Source: Bradyrhizobium sp. CB1650
GTDB taxonomy: Bacteria > Pseudomonadota > Alphaproteobacteria > Rhizobiales > Xanthobacteraceae
Length of the DNA: 64,000 nucleotides
Direction of reading: 5' to 3'
NCBI RefSeq assembly: GCF_029761915.1
Contig: NZ_CP121695.1
Location: forward strand, 6,539,501-6,603,500
Position numbers and translations under genes: made by a program. Of this stretch, positions 27,316 to 36,967 are shown piece after piece. The notes beneath the pieces are model-generated. The model made no database searches. It had not been told where the DNA came from and saw only the letters and a list, made by a program, of their open reading frames with translations. The number at the start of each line of letters is the position of its first letter. The first letter of the stretch is position 1.

Positions 27316-27454
27316 CTGGTATCGATAGGCGTAAGGTCTGCGTGTGGAGCTCTTAAATCCAATATCGAATCGTTGGATTTTAATCGCGCGAACTGATCAA
27401 ATCGCAGGCTCGCTAATTGCGATGCCGCCTCGCGGCACAGCTGTCCGCTTCGAG
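27316..27454 (-). promoter_or_regulatory. LysR-type operator/promoter cassette, copy 3
   Basis: The palindrome at 27356-27379 has intact outer arms (AATCCAAT, CGTTGGATT). The left flank TATCGATAGGCGTAAGG and right flank through GCACAGCTGTCCGCTTCGAG are typical. It reads toward the DUF5666 gene. The first ATG downstream on that strand, at 27294, is 62 bp away and opens only a 14-codon leader frame. Confidence 0.75.
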
Positions 27455-27690
27455 CTTGTTGATCAGATCGACGTTGAAGAACCGGCCGCGGTGACGCCGG
27501 GCGGGCGGTGACCGCCTGGGAGCGCCATATGTGCGAGGTCGAGCACGTCGCGGCATCGAAGACGAAACCGTTGCCTACGCTTCGTCGAGGTCGGCCGTGA
27601 CGATGCTGATGGTCCAATATGCGAACGCTTTGATCCCAATTGGGGTCAATTTACATCGCTGCCCTCTATTGGTTGACCGACTCCGGTCTG
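27455..27690. repeat. Long cassette flank (repeat of 4176-4380)
   Basis: Second copy of the segment that ends at the NTF2-like gene's stop region near 4 kb. Here the copy ends with the same bases (CTATTGGTTGACCGACTCCGG) and then joins a LysR fragment at 27691. It preserves a trace of the 3' end of an NTF2-like gene without its body, which fixes the break point of the duplication. Confidence 0.7.
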
Positions 27691-27860
27691 TGCAGCTTCG
27701 CCTGACGACGATGAAAACGCCGCGGCAGCTCGACGCGCTCGCCGAAGGTCGGCTGGATGCGGCCCTGATACGGCCTCGGCCCAGTTACGCGGCAGGGGTG
27801 GCGGCAGCGTCCGCGCCTTCATCGATGCAGGCATCACGTTCGGGAGGCGTCGAGAGCTTA
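27691..27860 (+). pseudogene. LysR regulator remnant with internal deletion
   Basis: The codons for QLRLTTMKTPRQLDALAEGRLDAALIRPRPSYAAGVA match the middle of the LysR gene at 61903-62846. They jump straight to its last ~25 codons (SVRAFIDAGI). The 5' half and most of the effector domain are missing. Unlike the copy at 62 kb, the frame through GRLDAALIRPR is correct here, which shows the C that was lost in the other copy. It is convergent with the large regulator, as in the 62-kb arrangement. Confidence 0.8.
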
Positions 27861-27884
27861 AAATGGGGACGCCCTTGACACCCG

Positions 27885-30767
27885 CTATTGGAGGGCGTCG
27901 ATGAGCGCTTTTGCGGCCTGCAGGTCGACGGCGTCGAAGCCCTCGGTGAACCGGTCGTAGACCGGCTGCAGGAGCGCCATCGCGTCGGCGGGACGGCCCT
28001 GATCGCGCAATAGCCGCGCGAAGCTCGTGGCAGCGCGTAGTTCCAAGGACAGAGCGCCTTGCCGGCGCGCCCAGTCGAGCGCTTGCCGGAAGTGACCCTC
28101 GGCCTCCATCGCAGCGTCTTGTGTGTCCTCCATCAGGAGGCGCTCGCCCTTGAGGCGCAGTAAATCGGCAATGAGCCAGCATTCTTCACCCTGCTCGGAT
28201 TGCTCGATTACCTCGTTGAGCTCGGCAAGCACCTCCGAGACCTTGCCGACGTGGCCCAAGGTTTCCGTTATCACCAGAGCAGTGAACCGCAAACCCGACC
28301 TGGAGTCTTCAAGTTTGGCAAGTTCGGCGAAGCCGGCGCGCAGTAGCCGTGATCCGGCGACGACTTCGCCGCGCTTGATGGCGAGCGCTCCCTCGAAACC
28401 GGAGCCAACAGCGCACCAGCGCGGCAGGGCATGTTTTGTCGAGTGATCGAGCAGCATTGCCACGTAGTGCTCGGCCGTGACCAGATCGCCCACCGCCAGG
28501 GCAATCGGGCACGCGCCCCGGGCAAGCGCGTAACAAAATGAGACGGCGTGATCGGCCGCCCGAGCATCCTCGATGCTGCTTTCGGCTGCGCGCATCGCCT
28601 GATCCGGAAACCCTTGCAGCCACAGAACCCGCGCAAGGACGGTGCGCGCCGACACCCGCAAGTCTATCGGAAAGCGAATCACGGACGACCGATGATCGAC
28701 AGCGGCATGATCCGCGAGCACGCGCTCGAGATGGCGCCGCGCCGCTGGTTGGTCGCCGAGATAATGCTGCGCCGCGCCCATCATTCGTTCGCCGACCAGT
28801 CGATCTCGCGGGTCGGACCGGCTTACAGCCAGAGCATGGAGCCTCTGAGCCAGTGCCAGACCAACGCGATACTGACCGCTGACAGTGTGAAAGACGCTCA
28901 GGCCCCAGAGCGAGCGCAATTGGTACTCGGTGTCATCGAGACTCTCGGCAAGTTCGAGCGCCTTGCTCCAGGCCGCTCCGGTCTCGGGGGCGGTCGTGCC
29001 TCTGTTATAGGCTACGGACGCGCCCAGGGCGGCGTGGAGTTTCATTTCCCGGCGCGCGTCCCGGTTCATGCCGGCGGCAAGACTGCTCAGCGCCTGTTCG
29101 ATCCGGCGGCGACATTCGTCGAGCAGCGACAGGTGTATCCACAGGGGCACTGCGGCGGCCGTCAGCGCCACGCCGATCGAGGCATCGCCGCCAGGGGAAA
29201 GAGCCCAGTCGAGTGCCGCGCGCACGTCGTCGATATGCGGCCCGTAATCGGCCGCCCATTCGGCTGTTGGCCGCGTCTCCCATTCGGCCTCCGCCCGCTC
29301 GAAGACGTCGCGGTAATATCCGGCGTGACAACGCGCGATCCGTTCGCGTTCGCCGCTCTCGCCGAGCTTTTCGATCGCGTAGGCCCGCGTTGTGTCGAGC
29401 AAGCGGTAGCGCGCGACGCGGCCGTCAACCTCCGCCGCAACAAGCGACTTCGCGACCAGATTGAAGAGACCCTCAACGACTTCCGAGTGTGGAAGCTCGG
29501 GGCTCGCCACAACCGCACGGGCCGCCTCAAGCCTGAAGGCACCGGCGAAGATCGCCAGGCGGCGCAGGATCATGCGTTCGGGCTCGGATAACAGTTCGTA
29601 GCTCCAGTCGAGAGTCGCCCGCATCGTCTGGTGCCGCGGCAATGCCATCCGCCGTCCGCCGGTCAGCAGCCGGAAGCGATCGTCGAGGCCGGCGGCGAGC
29701 GCTTCGATGCCGAACGCGCCGCCGCGCGCCGCTGCCAGCTCGATCGCCAGCGGGATGCCGTCGAGCCGCCGGCAAATCGTCGCGATCAACGCGGCGACAT
29801 GCCGATCCTCGGAAACATGGGCCCCGCTCGCACGTGATCGGAGGACGAACAGCCGGGCCGCGCCGTATTGCCAAAGGTCATCGCTCTCGACGGCGGGCAC
29901 GGCGAGCGGCGGCACCGGATAGATCCACTCCCCTTCTGCCTTTAGCGGCTCCCGGCTCGTTGCGATGACATGCGCCGCCGGGCTGGCGTGCAACAATGCC
30001 TCGGCCATTCTAGCGGCAGCGCCAATCACGTGCTCGCAGGTGTCGAGCACCAGCAACAGCGGCCGGTTGGCGAGCGCCTGCGCCACGCGTTGTGCCGAAA
30101 CCTCACCGCCACTAAGTTCCAGCCCGATAGCAGCAGCAACCGTAGCGGGCACCAAGCCAGGATCGGAGAGCGGCGAGAACTCGGCCAGCCACACGCCGCC
30201 GGCAAAGTTCGGCAGCAGCTGGCGCGCGGCCGCGAGCGCGAGCTGCGTTTTGCCGATGCCGCCGGCCCCGGTCAGCGAGACCAACCGATGAGAGCCGATG
30301 AGGCTTAGGACTTCCGCGACGTCGGCATCACGGCCGATCAGCTCGGAAACAGGTGCCGGCAAGTTCGTCGGTGGCAGCGTCTCCGCGGGCTGCACAGCCA
30401 TGCCAACGGCGGCGCGCTCGACCGGGCTTTCCGACGACACGCGGACCTCGCCGGTAAACTGATAGCCTCGTCCGGACACCGTGCGAATCAAATCCCGCTC
30501 GGCGCCGAAAGCGGTGCGCAACGCCGCGATCTGCGATTGCAGATTATTCTCATCAACCACCCGGTCGGGCCACACGCGCGCCATCAGCGCGCGCTTGCCG
30601 ACGACCTCGCCGCGCGCCTCGATCAGCGCCATCAGCACGTCGAAGGCGCGCCCGCCGAGCTTGACCGGCTGGCCGTCAGCGAGCAGTTCACGGCGGTGCG
30701 GCGAGACCTGAAAACGCCCGAACGCGACGCCCGCCGTGGTTTCGGAGGCGGGTTCCATCGCTCGCAT
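27885..30767 (-). CDS. Winged-helix / NB-ARC-like ATPase / TPR transcriptional regulator
   Basis: About 960 residues; ATG 30767 or 30758. Residues ~15-110 form an OmpR-type winged helix (LGGRAFDVLMALIEARGEVVGKRALMARVWPDR..VVDENNLQSQIAALR, ending TVSGRGYQFTGEV). Residues ~160-450 form a STAND/NB-ARC ATPase: Walker A TGAGGIGKT, Walker B LLLVLDTCEHV, ATSREPL sensor, GIPLAIELAA. The rest is TPR-like helical repeats. Such proteins act as ATP-switch one-component regulators. No sensor for phosphorylation is present. The ligand is unknown. A partial paralogue starts at 62827. Confidence 0.9.
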   Translation of the reverse strand: MRAMEPASETTAGVAFGRFQVSPHRRELLADGQPVKLGGRAFDVLMALIEARGEVVGKRALMARVWPDRVVDENNLQSQIAALRTAFGAERDLIRTVSGRGYQFTGEVRVSSESPVERAAVGMAVQPAETLPPTNLPAPVSELIGRDADVAEVLSLIGSHRLVSLTGAGGIGKTQLALAAARQLLPNFAGGVWLAEFSPLSDPGLVPATVAAAIGLELSGGEVSAQRVAQALANRPLLLVLDTCEHVIGAAARMAEALLHASPAAHVIATSREPLKAEGEWIYPVPPLAVPAVESDDLWQYGAARLFVLRSRASGAHVSEDRHVAALIATICRRLDGIPLAIELAAARGGAFGIEALAAGLDDRFRLLTGGRRMALPRHQTMRATLDWSYELLSEPERMILRRLAIFAGAFRLEAARAVVASPELPHSEVVEGLFNLVAKSLVAAEVDGRVARYRLLDTTRAYAIEKLGESGERERIARCHAGYYRDVFERAEAEWETRPTAEWAADYGPHIDDVRAALDWALSPGGDASIGVALTAAAVPLWIHLSLLDECRRRIEQALSSLAAGMNRDARREMKLHAALGASVAYNRGTTAPETGAAWSKALELAESLDDTEYQLRSLWGLSVFHTVSGQYRVGLALAQRLHALAVSRSDPRDRLVGERMMGAAQHYLGDQPAARRHLERVLADHAAVDHRSSVIRFPIDLRVSARTVLARVLWLQGFPDQAMRAAESSIEDARAADHAVSFCYALARGACPIALAVGDLVTAEHYVAMLLDHSTKHALPRWCAVGSGFEGALAIKRGEVVAGSRLLRAGFAELAKLEDSRSGLRFTALVITETLGHVGKVSEVLAELNEVIEQSEQGEECWLIADLLRLKGERLLMEDTQDAAMEAEGHFRQALDWARRQGALSLELRAATSFARLLRDQGRPADAMALLQPVYDRFTEGFDAVDLQAAKALIDALQ

Positions 30768-31216
30768 TATAGCGGCCGGCACGCCACCCCACAGCAAATT
30801 TCAGGATTTTCCAGGAAAGTGCAGCGCACGCGCGCCAGCCTGCTTGCGCATAAGTCTTTCCACGTCTTTCCAGAGGGCCCCCGGGGACTTTCCAGTTTTT
30901 GCCTCTTAGCTTTGTGGCCGTCCCGTCATGGACGATGAAGTAGCAGGAGGAAGTGCGATGGTCGACATAGATCTTCGGAATGACAACCTGGCTCGCAAGC
31001 TGGCCGAGGAGGACATACAACACGCGGTGATTGCCCGACAAAGTAATTTGCTCAGCGGTCGGAGCTCGCTTCATCTTCGGCGCATGCGTTCAATTGAGCC
31101 GCTGATCGCGATCGTCTTAGGCTGCATGCGTTAGAAAAGCGCACAGGGTCATGAAGTGCGACGGTTAAAAAAGGACGATCGACGAACAGCGAGGATAGTA
31201 CGGAGAGGAGACTCCA
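30768..31216. other. Intergenic region, no gene recognised
   Basis: About 450 bp between divergent units. Short frames occur on both strands but none has a recognisable domain or ribosome site. The right end holds the strong GGAGAGGAG ribosome site of the small Cys-rich gene at 31217. Promoters for both flanking genes should be here. Confidence 0.5.
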
Positions 31217-31432
31217 ATGCCCGACCGTTCCGAAAGTCTTAGATCTGGCAGTGCCGCGCGATGCGCAGTTTGTGATGGCAAGTTTGGTCTCGTCCGGCAC
31301 TACTCGTGGCGAACCCCGCTTTGTTCCAAGAAGTGCGTGGATCGCTTCAGAACTCGCAGGGAAAGTGACCGCAATTGGCTGGGTCGGCTTCAAATCGCCT
31401 TCGGCCAGCTGCCCGAGAACCGCGCCAGATGA
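31217..31432 (+). CDS. Small Cys-rich (zinc-ribbon-like) protein
   Basis: 71 residues with a strong ribosome site (GGAGAGGAG, 8 bases before ATG). The core CAVCDGKFGLVRHYSW then LCSKKCVDRFRTRRESD has two CxxC/CxxxC pairs that could bind one zinc. This short protein type recurs in Bradyrhizobium genomes without assigned function. It is immediately followed, in another frame, by a truncated PrpF gene, so transcripts from its promoter probably run into prpB. Confidence 0.7.
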   Translation: MPDRSESLRSGSAARCAVCDGKFGLVRHYSWRTPLCSKKCVDRFRTRRESDRNWLGRLQIAFGQLPENRAR

Positions 31433-31784
31433 CGACGTTGTCGGTCGGGGGCTCGAGCCTTCGGACATGTCGCTGGGCATCCGGATGATTTCGATCGGTC
31501 AGCCACATCGGGCGGTCCCGATCACCGGCGCGACCTGCCTTGCAATCGCGGTACGCATCAAGGGCTCGCTCCCGAACCAGATGGCCCGCGCTGGCGACGG
31601 CCCGATCACCATCGCCCACCCCTCCGGCACGACCGTGGTCGATGCAGCCGTAGAACATGCCGACGATCCCGCGAAGGCGCGCGCCATTCATGGCGCTGTG
31701 TATCGCACCGCCAGACGGCTGTTCGAGGGGAGCGTGTTCTACCGACCTGCCAAATCCACTGCGCAAGCACGGCGCAGCGCGTAA
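31433..31784 (+). pseudogene. PrpF-like 2-methylaconitate isomerase, C-terminal remnant
   Basis: The reading frame through RMISIGQPHRAVPITGATCLAIAVRIKGSLPNQ, GPITIAHPSGTTVVDAAVE and YRTARRLFEGSVFYRP is the last third of the DUF453/PrpF family, which isomerises 2-methylaconitate or related tricarboxylates. The N-terminal ~270 residues are missing, replaced by the small Cys-rich gene. An in-frame extension back to 31251 exists but is the shadow of that gene. It lies 20 bp before prpB, as in methylcitrate clusters. Confidence 0.8.
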
Positions 31785-31804
31785 CGGTACTGGAGCTCTG
31801 GACG

Positions 31805-32728
31805 ATGACTTATCTCGTTGCCGCCGATCTTCCCCGCGAATCCGCTGGCCGGCGCTTTCGCGACCTGTTGAAGCGGCCCGGCATCCTGCAACTACCCGGC
31901 GCTCACAACGGCATGGCGGCGCTGCAGGCCAAAGCGGCCGGGTTCGACGCGCTTTATCTTTCGGGCGCAGCCATGACGGCATCGATGGGCCTACCCGATC
32001 TCGGCATCATCACCGTGGACGAGGTCGCCTTCTTGGTCCGCCAGATCGTCCGCGCGGCGGGACTGCCTCTCCTCGTCGACGCCGACACGGGCTACGGCGA
32101 GGCGCTGAACGTGATGCACGCGACCCGCGTCTTCGAAGACGCCGGCGCAGGCGCACTTCACCTCGAAGATCAGATCCTGCCAAAGAAGTGCGGTCATCTG
32201 AACGACAAGAAGATCGCCGATGCGCATGACATGGCGGCCAAGGTCGCGGCGGCATCAAAAGCCCGACGCGATCTCGTGATCATCGCGCGGACCGACGCCG
32301 CCGCAAGCGAGGGCCTCGACGGCGCGGTCGCTCGCGCAAAGCTCTACATGGAAGCAGGTGCCGACGCGATCTTTCCGGAAGCGCTCAACACCGCCGAGAT
32401 GTTCCGCGCCTTTGCCGAGCGCATGCCGGGCGTGCCCTTGCTCGCCAACATGACGGAGTTTGGCAAGACGCCGTTCTTCACCGCCGCCGAATTCGAGGCC
32501 ATGGGCTACGCGATGGTGATCTGGCCGGTTTCTTCACTGCGAATGGCAAACAAGGCTCAGGCCGAGCTCTACGCTGCAATTTCGCGTGACGGCGGCACAC
32601 ACAAGGTCGTCGAGCGGATGCAGACGCGCGCGGAGCTCTATGCAACAATCGGACTGCACGATTACGAAGCCCTCGATTCGTCGATCGTCCAAACGATCGT
32701 TCCGGCTGGCATGCCTCAAAGCGGGTGA
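31805..32728 (+). CDS. prpB: Methylisocitrate lyase / PEP mutase superfamily enzyme
   Basis: 307 residues, a complete isocitrate lyase-superfamily TIM barrel. Key features: LYLSGAAMTASMGLPDLG, the metal-binding VDADTGYGE, EDQILPKKCGHLNDKK with the catalytic Cys in KKCGH, then IIARTDAAASEGLDGAVARAKLYMEAGADAIFPEAL. The sequence fits methylisocitrate lyase (2-methylisocitrate to pyruvate plus succinate, propionate catabolism). Other lyases of the superfamily cannot be excluded because prpC and prpD are not in the window. It is preceded by a PrpF remnant. Confidence 0.85.
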   Translation: MTYLVAADLPRESAGRRFRDLLKRPGILQLPGAHNGMAALQAKAAGFDALYLSGAAMTASMGLPDLGIITVDEVAFLVRQIVRAAGLPLLVDADTGYGEALNVMHATRVFEDAGAGALHLEDQILPKKCGHLNDKKIADAHDMAAKVAAASKARRDLVIIARTDAAASEGLDGAVARAKLYMEAGADAIFPEALNTAEMFRAFAERMPGVPLLANMTEFGKTPFFTAAEFEAMGYAMVIWPVSSLRMANKAQAELYAAISRDGGTHKVVERMQTRAELYATIGLHDYEALDSSIVQTIVPAGMPQSG

Positions 32729-33151
32729 ACGTTCCGAGGTGGCTGTCCCCTCTCGTGCAGATAATCGACGCCAGACCATCATAATGGACTCGCAGACGGC
32801 CACGTGGACGCGCTCGGCGCAGGGAATTGTTACCGCGGCCCGCTGACTTTACGTTAATGACGTGATCGCGCGCGGACGGGCCAACTGGCGTGCTGTCAAA
32901 GCGACCTATTGCGTCCATTCGACACAACAAACGAACCAAGCGGGCGTAATCGCATGAAATCGTAGGTTGGCGTGCAAAATCGCGCAGATGGCGGAGAGAG
33001 TGTCAGTCAACTCCCATTGAAAGATACAGCATTTTTGACTTTCTTAGGCCAAAACTCATCATTAGAGCTACGGCCCAAACGGCGTTTCGCCCACGCTGCT
33101 TTGTCGCCTCTTGTGGTCGATCGCGAACAGGCGACCTTCAATTTGGCTTGC
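32729..33151. other. Convergent intergenic region, no gene recognised
   Basis: About 420 bp between the stop of prpB (plus) and the stop of the DUF6894 gene (minus). I see no domain-bearing frame and no clear terminator hairpin with a T tract. Confidence 0.5.
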
Positions 33152-33370
33152 CTAGCACGAAAGCAAAGGGGAGACGAATAGCTCATCGCCGAGATCGTCG
33201 TTGACGTGCAGGATCCAGCTGCGCCAATCTTCCAGGCTGCGCGCCGCGATCAGCGACCGCACGACACAGGCGGCGTGATCACGCGCCTCGGCGAGGTCGT
33301 CTACCACGGCGCCGCAGCGATCGACCAAAACCTCGTTCCTGTTGGAGCAGTGGAAATACACGTGGGTCAT
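33152..33370 (-). CDS. DUF6894 family small protein
   Basis: 72 residues from the ATG at 33370. MTHVYFHCSNRNEVLVDRCG, then DLAEARDHAACVVRSLI, SLEDWRSWILHVNDDLGDELF is the compact strand-helix-strand layout of DUF6894, very common in Bradyrhizobium and unassigned in function. It lies downstream of the AaeAXB-like cluster on the same strand, 120 bp after the adaptor's stop. Confidence 0.78.
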   Translation of the reverse strand: MTHVYFHCSNRNEVLVDRCGAVVDDLAEARDHAACVVRSLIAARSLEDWRSWILHVNDDLGDELFVSPLLSC

Positions 33371-33489
33371 GTTCAGCCTCCTTACAACAACGCCTCGCCT
33401 TCGGCATCGGCGGCCACGCGAGCCAGGCTTTGGCTGCACAACTTGCGAAGCTTTCTCCGCTCGCCGCTGGAAGTCGTCGACAAGGCTGG

Positions 33490-34476
33490 TCAATGTGACG
33501 GCCGCCCAGCTCGCGTATCGACCTGGACCGTCGCCGTCATGCCGGCCACCAGGCGAACGCCATCAGGTACCTGATCAATCCCGATGTGCACCGGCACACG
33601 TTGAGCAAGGCGTACCCAAGTGAAGATCGGATTCACCGTCGCAAGCCCTTGGGTGTCGGATTGCGCGTTCGAGACTTTGATGCCGCGCGCGACGCCGCCG
33701 ACTTCGCCTCGCACGATCTGGCTGTAGCCCATCAACTTGATCTTGGCGGGATCACCCTCGTGCATAGAGGCAAGTTGCGTTTCCTCGAAATACGCATCCA
33801 CCCAGAAGGAATCGGCATCAACGACCGAGATGGCGTTTTTTCCTATCGCGGCGTAGTCGCCGACCCGTGCGTAGAGGTTGGTCACCCATCCATTCACCGG
33901 AGAACGGATCTGGGTGCGCTCCAGGTTGACTTTGGCCTGATCGCGGTTGGCGACCGCCTGCTGATATTGCGCCTGGGCCGCGACGGCGTTCGCGTCGAAG
34001 ATCTGCTTCTGCTCCGCCGAAACCGAAAGGTCGTCGAGTTTGCGCCGGCGTTCCGCCTCGCGCTGTGCATTCTCGGCCATGGCCTGAGCCTGATCGACCG
34101 CTGCATCGGCCAACTGGAGGGCGATCGTGTAGTTGGTCGGGTCGATCACCAGCAGCAAATCGCCCTTGTGCACGAACTGATTGTCGACCACTGGTAACTC
34201 AACGATACGTCCCGCAATTTCCGGCGCCATGGTGACGACATAGGTGCGCACGGTGCCGTCGCGTGTCCACGGCGCTTCCATATACGCGTCCCACATCGCC
34301 CAACCGATAACCACGGCAACCACCGTCGTGGCGAGCGTTATCAAAAGCGGAACAGCTCGGAACGGCGCCTTGTGCATTTTCTGGACTGCTGACTGTGCAG
34401 ATCGGATGACGTGAATTTTCGCATTCTTCTCCGGTTTGGCTTCAGCATCAGACATTTTGGGTTCAGGATCGGACAT
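33490..34476 (-). CDS. HlyD-family adaptor of FUSC efflux system (AaeA/EmrA-like)
   Basis: 328 residues with one N-terminal membrane helix (LLITLATTVVAVVIGWAMWDAY), then TRDGTVRTYVVTMAPEIAGRIVELPVVDNQFVHKGDLLLVIDP. A coiled coil covers ~115-185, and the second lipoyl half is RTQIRSPVNGWVTNLYARVGDYA. Layout fits AaeA-type adaptors of aromatic acid efflux pumps. It follows the DUF1656 gene by 7 bp, completing a three-gene operon with the FUSC permease. Confidence 0.9.
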   Translation of the reverse strand: MSDPEPKMSDAEAKPEKNAKIHVIRSAQSAVQKMHKAPFRAVPLLITLATTVVAVVIGWAMWDAYMEAPWTRDGTVRTYVVTMAPEIAGRIVELPVVDNQFVHKGDLLLVIDPTNYTIALQLADAAVDQAQAMAENAQREAERRRKLDDLSVSAEQKQIFDANAVAAQAQYQQAVANRDQAKVNLERTQIRSPVNGWVTNLYARVGDYAAIGKNAISVVDADSFWVDAYFEETQLASMHEGDPAKIKLMGYSQIVRGEVGGVARGIKVSNAQSDTQGLATVNPIFTWVRLAQRVPVHIGIDQVPDGVRLVAGMTATVQVDTRAGRPSH

Positions 34477-34483
34477 AGCGAGC

Positions 34484-34687
34484 TCAGCGTGCGGTGACGA
34501 GTACGATTGACGACAGCACGATGATGTACACCGCGAACACGAACAGCGCCGGATGCCAGACGTAACCCAGCAAACCAGAGCGGCCCGCCACCCTGCGCAA
34601 GATCATGGTAACGAACCATGCCGCCACCAGCATCACTGAGATCGGCGCAACGTAGACGCCGAGCAGATCGACCTCGACGAACTTCAA
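34484..34687 (-). CDS. DUF1656 small membrane protein (AaeX-like)
   Basis: 67 residues: KFVEVDLLGVYVAPISVMLVAAWFVTMILRRV, then HPALFVFAVYIIVLSSIVLVTAR, two membrane helices in the standard DUF1656 layout. These proteins always accompany FUSC permeases and HlyD adaptors in AaeXAB-type systems. Start overlaps the stop of the FUSC gene by four bases and its stop is 7 bp before the adaptor, so expression is tightly coupled. Confidence 0.9.
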   Translation of the reverse strand: MKFVEVDLLGVYVAPISVMLVAAWFVTMILRRVAGRSGLLGYVWHPALFVFAVYIIVLSSIVLVTAR

Positions 34688-36885
34688 ACTGATGCTCCCA
34701 CGTCAAAATAAGAGTGGTGCCGAACCAAAGCGTCGCAGATCGAGAGAACTCGGGCGCGTTCTCGCTGCACAGGCGACGTTTCCTCGTCGCCCTGCCCGAG
34801 CAAGGCAAGCCGTTGATCGAGCGCGGTCAGCCTTGCGGTTGCAGCAAGGCTGTTCCCTTGCGCAAGGGCCTCGAGCGCGGAATCCAGCACCGAGACCAGG
34901 CCCAGTTGAGGTGCGATGCGACGAAGACGGACAATCTCGGCCCCGACTGACAGCGCCGCCAAAAGCTGCGCCCGCTGCACCGGCTCGGCTCGGTTCGGCA
35001 ACGCCGCGAGCCGACTATACATAAGGCCTTCCCAATCGTCTCGTGGCCGCTGAACGGTAGCTATCGCGAGCCGGCGTAGGTCGCGCAAGGTCAGCGCCAG
35101 CAGCCGCTCGCTCTGCTTGGCCGGCGACAATGGCGGCAGCAAGCGAAACGACAGAGCCGCGGCGCCGCAGCCCAGAACGATCGCCAGCGCGGCGTTGTAG
35201 AATTGCACGGTGTCGTAGCTCATCTGGTTGGCCGGCGCGAGCAGCAGCACGAAATTGCCGGCCAGGGCGGCAAACATCGAAGCCTGCCACGGTTGAGCCA
35301 TGAGGGCACCCGCCGGAATCAGAAAGAGTCCCATCACGATGCTGAAGCCAGCGAAGGTCTCTACATTCGGCAGGCCCGCAAATGCGACGATTGCGGCGCA
35401 AACCGCGGCAAGACCGGTGCCCACCATGAAGTTGGCAGCCTGCACGTAGGTCGCGTCGGCTCTCGGCGAAAGAAGGACCGAAATGGCGGTCCAGGTGATG
35501 GCTAACGCGCCGTCTGGCCATGCGGTCGCGATCCAGAAGACCTCGACCGCTCCGATGGTCACGAATGCGCGTCCGGCACTGAGGACTGCCGGCAGCCAAT
35601 CTGGCACGTGGAGTCTTGTACGGCGGCGACGTCGCGGACGAGGGCGATCGGCGACCAGCAACGCCAGTCCGTCGAGAACATCGGACAAGCCAGCCAGTAC
35701 CCGCGCGGTCTGCTCGACGAGCAGTTGCAATGACGGCGTCGCGGCCGGCGAAGCTGTGAGGCTCCGCACCGCCGTGTCACACAGGCGACGTATCGTAGTC
35801 GGGTCGCTCACCCAGGGTGTCGTATCCCCCAACGAGAGCGCGGACCGCAGCTCTCGTGGCACGCGGTCCAGCACGGCATCGGCTTGCTGCCGAGCCGCGT
35901 CATCCGGCAAGCGCGCGAGCCGCCTCACCACGGCCGACCAACCGGCCAGCGCTTCAAACAGGCCATCGATGGCCGCCTGCAGCACCCGCGAATGAGAATG
36001 AAGTCTCGAGGATTCCCCGATCGCCTCGTCGATTACGGGGTCGAGCGCGATGACTTGTCGGACGAGTTCGCGTCGAACCGGTTGCATGTCCGACAGCGCC
36101 AATCCGGCCAGTGTCAATGCGGCGTCGAACTTGCTCGCGATTTCGGCTGACAAGGTCGCGAGCAGCGCGGCAAGCCGCCGTGGAGCCGCGCCGAAACCAG
36201 TCCCGGCGAGGACAACGCCGGCGCACACGATGCCGATCCAGATCTCGCTGACGCGGGTGATGGCGATTGTAAAAGCTTGACCGTTCGTGCCGCCGATCGC
36301 GCCAAGTTCATCGCTGGCAATGATCGCGGCCGTGAAGCCGGCCAGCGCTGCTGCGTAGCTCGCAAAATTGCGCAGCAGCGTCGCGACAAGTGCGCAGGCT
36401 CCGCCCCAGAGCGCCAGACCAACGAGAAAACCGGCGCTGTCTTGCGGGAAACACGCCGTCAGTGCCACGATCGCGGCCGCGCCTACCAAGGTGCCGATCA
36501 TGCGAAACCATCCCTTGCGCAGCGACGCGCCGAGAAGCGGCTGGCACACGAGCGCCGCGGACGTGCCGGCCCAAGATGCGTCGTCGAGCTGAAGCCAGAA
36601 GGCGACGTAGAGAGCGAGACAGACCGAGACCCACAGCCGCAGGCCGAACAATAGCGGTGGTCCGGCGGTTCGCGCAGCATTCACCAAAGCCGCCTTCCAG
36701 CCGCCAGCCGCGTTCAAGTCCGACGCAAGTCCGCGCAGGTTGGGCAAGCTCAGCTCGATCAGCCCTTTTCGCAAGCTTGGTCTCCTGCTTTGCCGGATTC
36801 CGCCGCGTGGATGAAAGCCCTTGATGCCTCGTCGGGGCCGGGCGATGCTGAAATGCTCCGGTGAGCGTTGCGTGTGCGCCTCCAC
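34684..36885 (-). CDS. FUSC family efflux permease (AaeB-like)
   Basis: About 733 residues. Start is uncertain: GTG 36885 is the longest, and the first ~60 residues are unlike the family. Two membrane-helix blocks, FGLRLWVSVCLALYVAFWLQLDDASWAGTSAALVCQP and the C-terminal FVTIGAVEVFWIATAWPDGALAITW, flank a large cytoplasmic domain. The Arg-rich tract RPRPRRRRRTR before the second block is typical. FUSC permeases with DUF1656 and HlyD partners export aromatic carboxylates or other weak acids. Substrate here is unknown. Confidence 0.88.
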   Translation of the reverse strand: MEAHTQRSPEHFSIARPRRGIKGFHPRGGIRQSRRPSLRKGLIELSLPNLRGLASDLNAAGGWKAALVNAARTAGPPLLFGLRLWVSVCLALYVAFWLQLDDASWAGTSAALVCQPLLGASLRKGWFRMIGTLVGAAAIVALTACFPQDSAGFLVGLALWGGACALVATLLRNFASYAAALAGFTAAIIASDELGAIGGTNGQAFTIAITRVSEIWIGIVCAGVVLAGTGFGAAPRRLAALLATLSAEIASKFDAALTLAGLALSDMQPVRRELVRQVIALDPVIDEAIGESSRLHSHSRVLQAAIDGLFEALAGWSAVVRRLARLPDDAARQQADAVLDRVPRELRSALSLGDTTPWVSDPTTIRRLCDTAVRSLTASPAATPSLQLLVEQTARVLAGLSDVLDGLALLVADRPRPRRRRRTRLHVPDWLPAVLSAGRAFVTIGAVEVFWIATAWPDGALAITWTAISVLLSPRADATYVQAANFMVGTGLAAVCAAIVAFAGLPNVETFAGFSIVMGLFLIPAGALMAQPWQASMFAALAGNFVLLLAPANQMSYDTVQFYNAALAIVLGCGAAALSFRLLPPLSPAKQSERLLALTLRDLRRLAIATVQRPRDDWEGLMYSRLAALPNRAEPVQRAQLLAALSVGAEIVRLRRIAPQLGLVSVLDSALEALAQGNSLAATARLTALDQRLALLGQGDEETSPVQRERARVLSICDALVRHHSYFDVGASV

Positions 36886-36967
36886 AACTTGTCGGCCGGA
36901 ATCTCAACTTGGCCCCTGCTGTCAGATTCAGCCCTTACGCTCGTCATATCGTTCTCCGTTCGATGAG

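Noticed and set aside
28548..29591. A 347-codon plus-strand open frame over the large regulator
   Set aside because: Antisense shadow of the NB-ARC/TPR gene without any supported feature.
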